A DNA stretch of 19,191 nt from JBDZUZ01 sp040255445 (GTDB taxonomy: Bacteria > Planctomycetota > Phycisphaerae > Phycisphaerales > UBA1924). The notes below the pieces were generated by a model. It was not told the DNA's origin. It searched no databases and was given only the letters and a program-made list of their open reading frames with translations. The stretch spans positions 1 through 19,191 of the forward strand of contig JBDZUZ010000075.1 of the NCBI GenBank assembly GCA_040255445.1, written 5' to 3'. Below are positions 14,390-19,191 of the stretch, one piece after another. Made by a program: the position numbers and the translations under genes. Numbering within the stretch: the first letter of the stretch is position 1; every line of letters starts with the position of its first letter.

Positions 14390-14869
14390 TCAGTTGGTCT
14401 GGGCGGGGGTGGGCTGGCCGTTGGTCGCCGCGCGGGGGGCGCGGTCGGTGGTGTCGCGGGCCCAGTCGGGGACAGCGCGGCGGTTGGCGGGCTTGGCCTC
14501 GGCGGTCGTTGCGGTCGCGGGGCGGGCCTGGACCATATTGACGGCATCGGGGCCGACGGTGCAGCGGCCGACGAAGGTGGCGCCCTCGGCGACGATGAGT
14601 GCCGCGGCGTTGACATCGCCCTCGACGCGTGCGGAGGCGGAGAGCTGGAGGCGCTGGCGGGCGATGAGGTCGCCGCGGACGCCGCCCTCGACGTTGATGG
14701 TGTCGGCCTCGACGGTGGCGTTGCAGTCGGAGGTGGTGCCGATGTGGATGGTGCCGGTGGCGGTGATGTGGCCTTCGAAGCCGCCCATGATGCGGGCCTC
14801 GCCCTCGAGCTGGAGTTCGCCCTTGAAGCGGGCGCCGGGGCCGATCACGGTGGTCTGGACATCGGGCAT
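14390..14869 (-). CDS. Bactofilin (polymer-forming cytoskeletal protein)
   Basis: A 159-residue bactofilin. It begins with the usual TVIGPGARFKGELQLEGEARIMGGFEGHI, and regular six-residue beta-helix turns (HIGTTSDCNATVEADTINVEGGVRGDLIA, VEGDVNAAALIVAEGATFVG) run to about residue 115, followed by a Pro/Ala-rich flexible tail. It should form cytoplasmic filaments, often at the membrane. AGGAG six bases before this ATG fixes the start; the frame is open further upstream but that DNA is the 8-bp repeat tract. It is the first gene of a likely two-gene bactofilin operon. Confidence 0.9.
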   Translation of the reverse strand: MPDVQTTVIGPGARFKGELQLEGEARIMGGFEGHITATGTIHIGTTSDCNATVEADTINVEGGVRGDLIARQRLQLSASARVEGDVNAAALIVAEGATFVGRCTVGPDAVNMVQARPATATTAEAKPANRRAVPDWARDTTDRAPRAATNGQPTPAQTN

Positions 14870-14969
14870 GGGGGACTCCTGGGGCTGGTGTTGGTGGGGA
14901 GTTATCGGGTGCGCTGGGGGGGTTGGCTCGAATTTCTGGGGGCCAGGACACGAGAGGGACGTGTTGAAA

Positions 14970-15001
14970 GGGACAGAGGGACAGAGGGACAAAGGGACAG
15001 A
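14970..15001 (+). repeat. 8-bp tandem array (GGGACARA)x4, copy 2
   Basis: Four units, GGGACAGA, GGGACAGA, GGGACAAA, GGGACAGA, then GTG. It lies between the RMD1-family gene and the bactofilin operon and is the inverted partner of 15096-15127. Confidence 0.9.
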
Positions 15002-15095
15002 GTGTGGGGAAGGGGAAGGGGACGAGGGAGTGGGTGTTGCGGGGTCGGTGCGTTGGGCGGCGGGGCCGACATCCACGCCTGCGTGGCTTCGCCAC

Positions 15096-15127
15096 TTTGT
15101 CCCTTTGTCCCTCTGTCCCTTTGTCCC
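15096..15127 (-). repeat. 8-bp tandem array (GGGACARA)x4, copy 3, inverted
   Basis: On the minus strand: GGGACAAA, GGGACAGA, GGGACAAA, GGGACAAA, then GTG. The first G is also the last base of the TAG stop of the RMD1-family gene. With 14970-15001 it can form a 32-pair stem with two G-U pairs, extended by GTG/CAC, around a loop of about 90 bases. Confidence 0.9.
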
Positions 15128-16307
15128 TACTCCACCAAACTCTTCACCACCTCAAACGCGATCAACAGAATGATGATCCATTCGAGGATCTCGGCGCGGC
15201 GGTGGGCGGCGCGGTCGGAGGCTTTGGAGTAGAGGCTTTCGAGGGTTGCGAGTTTGCGGAGGACGCCGTTGTCCCATTCGGGGAGGTGGAGGCGGACGGC
15301 GGTGAGGCGGTAGAGGCGGGCGAGGTACTGGTCGCCGATGAGTTTGATCGCGTTGTTGACGTTCTCGAAGAGGAGGGCGGCATCGGTCTGGAGGGCGGCG
15401 ATGCGGCGGTGCGATGTAGAGCGGCCGCCGGGGAAGAGGTCGAAGAGGCTGGGCTCTTTGCGCGTTGCCTGGTAGGCCTTTTCGAGGGATTCATCGAGCT
15501 GGCTGTCGAGGTAGCGCATCTCGAGGAGCTCGACATTGGCGAACTCGAGGACGCCGAGCGCATCTTCAGGCTCGGGGTCGAAGAGGATCGCGGCGTTCCA
15601 GTCGATGAGGGCTTCATCGTCGCGGCCGTAGGCGAGGCGGCAGGCGAGGGCATCGTCGGCTTCCTGGGTTGAGAGCGGGCCGAGGTCGGCGCGGAGGAGG
15701 CGGGCGACGAGCTCGCGATTCTTGCTGAGCCACGCGGCGGGGCCCGCGGGCTGGTCGTGTTCGATGATCTGGTAGACGGCGTAGTCCTCGACGAGATCGC
15801 CGAGGTGGTAGCGGTCGATGGCGGGGGCGAGGCTGTCGAGGATTTCGGCGAGGTGGGCGCGGGAGCGGGTGAGGAGGGTTTCGTTGTCGTAGAGGGCATC
15901 GCCCAGGGGGAGGAGGCCGGAGAAGTCGCCGGCGAGGGGGATGGTCCAGGCGATCGAGACGGCGCCGAAGTCCCAGAGGGTGATTTCCGCGGCGGGGGCG
16001 GTGGTGAAGCCGCCGACGGAGAAGGGCTCGACGGGGCGGGTGATACGGANNNNNNNNNNCAGGGGAAGGAGGGGGGGGGGGGGGGGATGTGAGGGGGGGA
16101 GGGGGGGGGGGAGAGGAAGTGGGGGGGGGGGGGGCGGCGGTGTTTTAAGCGGGGGCGCTGGGGGCCGGTGTCGGTGCCGCGGGCGCAGAGGCGCTCGGCG
16201 TGATCGAGGTTGACGGCGGCGCCGACATCGAAGGCGTAGAGGATGGAGCAGACGCCGCGGCGGATGATGAGGGGCGGGGGGACATCCTGCATGGCGGGCT
16301 CGGTCAT
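15127..16307 (-). CDS. RMD1/DUF155 (YagE) family membrane protein, split by assembly gap
   Basis: The N-terminal piece (16307 down to about 16140) reads RRGVCSILYAFDVGAAVNLDHAERL, then a short LKHRRPP basic stretch; the C-terminal piece (16049 to 15127) reads EITLWDFGAVSIAWTIPLAGDF near its start and closes with LEWIIILLIAFEVV, a membrane helix. Both ends match the RMD1/DUF155 family, whose eukaryotic members (yeast RMD1, human RMND1) sit in mitochondrial or other membranes; the biochemical role of the bacterial ones is unknown. The two pieces are in different frames, but the junction holds ten N and a run of nearly pure G, so the break is an assembly artefact and probably only a few codons are missing or garbled. 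The stop codon abuts an 8-bp repeat array. It is divergent from the small lipoprotein gene. Confidence 0.75.
16050..16059. other. Assembly gap (10 N) beside poly-G artefact
   Basis: Ten N followed by 16060-16136, which is almost only G with a few A, T and C. Such runs at a contig end are typical of no-signal G calls in two-colour Illumina data. It interrupts the RMD1-family gene, so the sequence here should not be trusted. Confidence 0.85.
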
Positions 16308-16461
16308 GTATGGATGCTACTGCGGATGGGTGTGTAGGACCGCTGGTATTGGGCGGGGCGGGGTGGTAGGCTGCGGATGGTGTCGGGGGAGGGCGCGGCG
16401 TTCTGCCGCGGCCCTGGTGTCTGTTCCGTATCGCGATCACTCGTGGGCAGGAGATTCGGCC

Positions 16462-16773
16462 ATGGCGGTATCGCGCGTGCTTGTGGCGTTGGTGTGTGTG
16501 ATGTGCGTCTTCATGGGCGGCTGCGGCGACAAGGTGACCGATGAGAACTTCGACCAGATCACGGTGGGGATGCGCCTGCAGGAGGTCGAGGACATCATGG
16601 GCGATGGTGAGAAGCTCGAGGTGAGCGGTGTGAGCATTTCGGGGGCGGGGGTTGCGGGGTCGAGCCGGCCGAGCAGCGGGCCGGAGACGTATGAATGGCG
16701 GAGCGGGAACAAGATCATTTCGGTGACGGTGAAGGATGGGGTGGTGTTGAGCAAGATGAAGAATTGGGGGTAA
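16462..16773 (+). CDS. Small lipoprotein, DUF3862/SmpA-like (BamE fold)
   Basis: A 103-residue lipoprotein. Residues 1-20 are a signal peptide with lipobox MGG-C21. The mature part starts DKVTDENFDQITVGMRLQEVEDIMGDGEKLE, the helical opening of the SmpA/OmlA/DUF3862 group, then a Ser/Gly linker and YEWRSGNKIISVTVKDGVVLSKM, the beta-sheet half. Relatives of this fold include BamE of the outer-membrane assembly machine, but this short form is of unknown function and a true BamE role should not be assumed. AGGAG eight bases before the ATG fixes the start. A five-unit 8-bp array begins 12 bases after the stop. Confidence 0.85.
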   Translation: MAVSRVLVALVCVMCVFMGGCGDKVTDENFDQITVGMRLQEVEDIMGDGEKLEVSGVSISGAGVAGSSRPSSGPETYEWRSGNKIISVTVKDGVVLSKMKNWG

Positions 16774-16785
16774 GGGGGAGGGGAC

Positions 16786-16825
16786 GTGGTCGCGTGGTCG
16801 CGTGGTCGCGTGGTCGCGTGGTCGC
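16786..16825 (+). repeat. 8-bp tandem array (GTGGTCGC)x5
   Basis: Five identical 8-base units with no mismatch, starting 12 bases after the TAA of the small lipoprotein gene. The unit differs from the GGGACARA arrays but the period and the position behind a stop codon are the same. Confidence 0.9.
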
Positions 16826-16885
16826 GAGGGAATGATGCGCTGCGCGTCCGTAGCTCGGTTCGTGCGTGTGATGGCGCTTGCATCC

Positions 16886-16970
16886 GTGCCCCGAAGGGGC
16901 ACAGGGGTGTAGCCACGGGTGGAGCGGCAGCCGCGCAGCGGATGCCGCGGAACCCGTGGAAAGAGCGCAC
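16886..16970 (+). repeat. Structured repeat family C, copy 1
   Basis: Begins with a palindrome (GTGCCCC, loop GAA, GGGGCAC), then AGCCACGGGTGGAGC, an inner hairpin (GGCA...TGCC with GC-rich core), and AACCCGTGGAA. CCACGGGT (16913-16920) and ACCCGTGG (16952-16959) close an outer stem. Copy 2 is inverted at 17075-17157. Confidence 0.75.
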
Positions 16971-16996
16971 GCATCATCTTCTTTTCTCTGTCTTTG

Positions 16997-17064
16997 CTGC
17001 CCCGACGGGGCAGAGGAGTTCGGATCATCTCTGCGGTCAGGATCCCTCTGCCCCTTCGGGGCAG
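16997..17064. repeat. Two CTGCCCC palindromes between the family C copies
   Basis: CTGCCCC-GAC-GGGGCAG (16997-17013) and CTGCCCC-TTC-GGGGCAG (17048-17064) are perfect 7-bp hairpins with 3-base loops. The same hairpin caps copy 2 of family C at 17144-17160. Confidence 0.75.
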
Positions 17065-17074
17065 GATGAAACGG

Positions 17075-17157
17075 GCGCATTCTTCCACGGGTTGCGCATG
17101 ACTCGGCTTCGCCTCGTCATGCTCCACCCGTGGCCACAGCCCTCTGCCCCTTCGGGG
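17075..17157 (-). repeat. Structured repeat family C, copy 2 (inverted)
   Basis: On the minus strand: GGGGCAG, GCCACGGGTGGAGC, an inner hairpin ATGAC...GTCAT, then CAACCCGTGGAA. The outer stem (17085-17092 with 17126-17133) is identical to copy 1 while the inner stem differs in sequence yet still pairs, indicating selection or copying of structure. Confidence 0.75.
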
Positions 17158-17214
17158 CAGGGGGAATGTCGCTGCGCGACGGGATGAGGCGAGTGCTGCG
17201 GTGTTGGTGATCCG

Positions 17215-17233
17215 CCCCACGCGGAGCGTGGGG
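17215..17233. terminator. Hairpin downstream of recQ, possible terminator
   Basis: CCCCACGC, loop GGA, GCGTGGGG forms an 8-bp perfect stem about 30 bases beyond the recQ stop. There is no T-run on either strand, so it may be a repeat with incidental terminator or barrier function. Confidence 0.35.
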
Positions 17234-17263
17234 GTACCCCGGAGGGGGCATGCCGGCCCGCGG

Positions 17264-19191
17264 TTAGCCGCGGGAGCGGGCCATGGCGCGGCGGTGGGCG
17301 CCGACGATGCGGAGTACGTTGAAGGGGACTTCGCCGCTGAGGTGATCGAAGATCGGGCGGAGGCGATCGCCGCCGACGGCGTCGAACGCCGCGGCGACGC
17401 GGGCGTAGGTCGCGGCATCCACCCACGCGGAGATGTCCTCGGGGCGGCGGTCGGTAATCCAGTTGCAGAAGTACTCGTTGGTCGTGCTCATGGCGCGGCC
17501 GAGCGCGGCGGCGACGCTCTCGATCGAGTCACCGCGATCGAAGTATGCGAACGCCGCGGCGGCGGACTCGGGGCCGGAACCCCCGGAAGGCTTCGCCCGC
17601 TGATCGAGCGCGAGGTTGCGTTCCGACGCGGCTTCGCGGATGGCTTCCAGGAAGATGTCGCCCAGATCGGCGAGTTTGGTGGCGCCCACGCCCTTGATGT
17701 TGAGCATCGCGTCTTTGGTCGAGGGGCGCTCGCGGGCGAGTTGTTCGAGGGTGGTGTCGCCGAAGATGAGGTAGGGCGCAACGCCGCGTTCTTCGGCGAG
17801 TTGGCGGCGGAGGGCGCGGAGGGATTCGAAGATCGACCGCTCATCGGGCGAGAGGGGCACATAGTCCGCGCCGTCGCTGGCGCGGCGGCGGGAGCGGGTC
17901 TGGTCGTGGGCGATGCGGGGCTCGAGGAGCGAGACCGATGCGCGGTTGCGCAGCGTATCGACCGCGCCCTTGGTGAGGTGGATCACCGGGTACTGGCCGG
18001 TCTCGCGCTCGAGCAGGTCGAGGCCGACGAGTTGATCGATGTAGGAGAGGACGGCCTGCCGCGGCGTGTCGCGGAGGATGCCGAAGGTCGAGAGCTGGTC
18101 GTAGCCGCGTTCGACGAGCTTGGGCGAGGGCTTGCCGATGAGGCAGTCGGCGATCGTCGCCGCGCCGTAGGGCTGCTGCATGCGGGCGACGCAGGAGAGG
18201 ATTTTGTGCGCGATGGTCGTCGCTTCGGGCGAAGCGCGGAGTTCGCCCAGGCAGATGTCGCACGCGCCGCAGTTGTCGCTGGGGTAGGGCTCGCCGAAAT
18301 ACTCGAGGATGCAGCGGCGGCGGCAGCGGGCGGAGGTGCAGAGGCGCTGCATGTCGTCGATGAGGCGGTTCTGGGCGCTCAGGACTTCTTCGTCGGCGCC
18401 GGTTTCGTACGCCGACTGCTGCGCGAGCTTCTTCCAGCGCATCGCATCCGCGCCGCTGTGCAGGAGCACGCACTCGGCGGGGAGGCCATCGCGGCCGGCG
18501 CGGCCGGTTTCCTGCTGGTAGGCCTCGACGGTGCGGGGCATGTTGGCGTGGATGACGAGGCGCACATCGCCGCGGTCGATGCCCATGCCGAATGCGACGG
18601 TGGCGACGACGACGTTGAGGCGCTCTTCGCTGAAGGCGGTCTGGACGCGCTCGCGCTGCAGCGGTGTGAGGCCGGCGTGGTAGGGTTTCGCCGGGATGTC
18701 CGCCGCGGAGAGCGAGGTTGCGATCGCCTCGGTGTCCTTGCGGGAGAGGCAGTAGACGATCGCGGCATCGCCCTGGCGTTCGCCGAGGAGGTCGGCGATC
18801 TGCTGGGATGCGCGGGTGCGCGGGCGGATGCGGTAGGTGAGGTTGGGCCGGTCGAAGCTGCCGATGAGGATCGCGGGGTTTGACAGGCCCAGCTGCTCGA
18901 CGATGTCCTTCTGCACCTGCGGCGTGGCGGTCGCGGTGTAGGCCTGGCAGGGGATGTTGCCCAGGGCTTGGCGGACATCGGCGAGGCGGCGGTACTCGGG
19001 GCGGAAGTCGTGGCCCCACTGGCTGATGCAGTGGGCCTCATCGATCGCGAAGGCGCCGACGCGGCAGCGCTTGAGCCAGCTGCAGAAGCCTGCGGACACG
19101 AGGCGCTCGGGGGCGACGAGGAGGAGGCGGAGTTCGCCCGACTCGGCGCGGGCGCGGATGTCCGCGGCGTCGTCGGAAGAGACATTGCTGT
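17264..19191 (-). CDS. recQ: ATP-dependent DNA helicase RecQ (5' end outside window)
   Basis: The last 641 codons of a RecQ helicase; helicase motifs 0, I and Ia lie beyond the right edge. The visible part opens LLLVAPERL, then AIDEAHCISQWGHDFRPEY (motif II), TATATP (motif III), the second RecA domain with ATVAFGMGIDRGDVR and QETGRAGRDG (motif VI), the zinc-binding CRRRCILEYFGE...CGACDIC, an RQC winged helix, an HRDC domain (about 17650-17870) and a C-terminal helix-turn-helix-like domain (DRGDSIESVAAALGRAMSTTNEYFCNWI) of the type found on the longer bacterial RecQs. RecQ unwinds 3'-tailed duplexes in RecF-pathway repair and replication restart. Nothing looks broken. The TAA is followed by a hairpin and the repeat-filled region. 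Confidence 0.95.
   Translation of the reverse strand, partial: SNVSSDDAADIRARAESGELRLLLVAPERLVSAGFCSWLKRCRVGAFAIDEAHCISQWGHDFRPEYRRLADVRQALGNIPCQAYTATATPQVQKDIVEQLGLSNPAILIGSFDRPNLTYRIRPRTRASQQIADLLGERQGDAAIVYCLSRKDTEAIATSLSAADIPAKPYHAGLTPLQRERVQTAFSEERLNVVVATVAFGMGIDRGDVRLVIHANMPRTVEAYQQETGRAGRDGLPAECVLLHSGADAMRWKKLAQQSAYETGADEEVLSAQNRLIDDMQRLCTSARCRRRCILEYFGEPYPSDNCGACDICLGELRASPEATTIAHKILSCVARMQQPYGAATIADCLIGKPSPKLVERGYDQLSTFGILRDTPRQAVLSYIDQLVGLDLLERETGQYPVIHLTKGAVDTLRNRASVSLLEPRIAHDQTRSRRRASDGADYVPLSPDERSIFESLRALRRQLAEERGVAPYLIFGDTTLEQLARERPSTKDAMLNIKGVGATKLADLGDIFLEAIREAASERNLALDQRAKPSGGSGPESAAAAFAYFDRGDSIESVAAALGRAMSTTNEYFCNWITDRRPEDISAWVDAATYARVAAAFDAVGGDRLRPIFDHLSGEVPFNVLRIVGAHRRAMARSRG

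Larger units (their letters stand above)
16774..17263. other. Repeat-filled intergenic region
   Basis: 490 bases with no believable gene. It holds an 8-bp tandem array, four short palindromes of the type TGCCCC-x3-GGGGCA, an inverted pair of a structured repeat, and a hairpin at 17215-17233 close to the end of recQ. Confidence 0.7.

Noticed and set aside
16462..16773. Calling the small lipoprotein BamE
   Set aside because: Only the general SmpA/DUF3862 pattern is visible and no Bam components are nearby, so only the fold is claimed.
15127..17418. 763-codon minus-strand frame crossing the N run
   Set aside because: Only its last 300 or so codons are real; the rest reads through poly-G, the lipoprotein gene and repeats.
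17201..18883. 560-codon plus-strand open frame opposite recQ
   Set aside because: It is antisense to all RecQ motifs and its product is low-complexity Gly/Ala/Glu-rich.

Overview
The window comes from a very GC-rich bacterium, most likely a planctomycete of the class Phycisphaerae. The best evidence is the secreted HAF-repeat protein at 7952-9205, which ends in a Cys-bounded, dockerin-like calcium-loop tail typical of that group. A zinc-ribbon bactofilin and abundant intergenic palindromic repeats fit the same picture. Two runs of ten N (9414-9423 and 16050-16059) show that this is a scaffold of three contigs, so gene order across those points is less certain than elsewhere.

Left part (1-4723) is a sensory cluster. 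A B12-binding protein with a CarH-like W-x9-EH motif is followed by a membrane hybrid histidine kinase, both on the plus strand. Running towards them on the minus strand is a histidine kinase whose membrane domain carries all seven residues known to be needed for ethylene binding in plant ETR1, followed by an Rcp1/CheY-like response regulator. The hybrid kinase and the regulator end tail to tail inside one shared CTAG.

Middle part (4849-9291): an MgtC/SapB-family membrane protein translationally coupled to an SMR exporter of the guanidinium (Gdx) type, then ApaG, a convergent cyclophilin, a divergent SRPBCC protein, a repeat-filled gap of about 680 bases, the HAF/dockerin-like exported protein with a structured leader, and a clear intrinsic terminator.

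Accessory gene (9700-12831, minus): a protein of about 1,040 residues with an intact metallophosphoesterase domain fused to a STAND-like domain with a broken P-loop. It is much less GC-rich than everything around it and looks horizontally acquired. Its architecture suggests a one-gene conflict or defence protein; that function is inference.

Right part (13038-19191): a DUF2959 lipoprotein, two adjacent bactofilins (one with a zinc ribbon), an RMD1/DUF155-family membrane protein broken only by an assembly gap, a small DUF3862/SmpA-like lipoprotein, and a RecQ helicase that runs off the right edge.

The intergenic DNA is itself notable. There are three arrays of exactly four 8-bp units (GGGACARA), two of them at stop codons; a fourth 8-bp array (GTGGTCGC x5), also behind a stop codon; an inverted pair of a structured repeat whose inner stem differs by compensatory changes; and at least two other dispersed repeat families.
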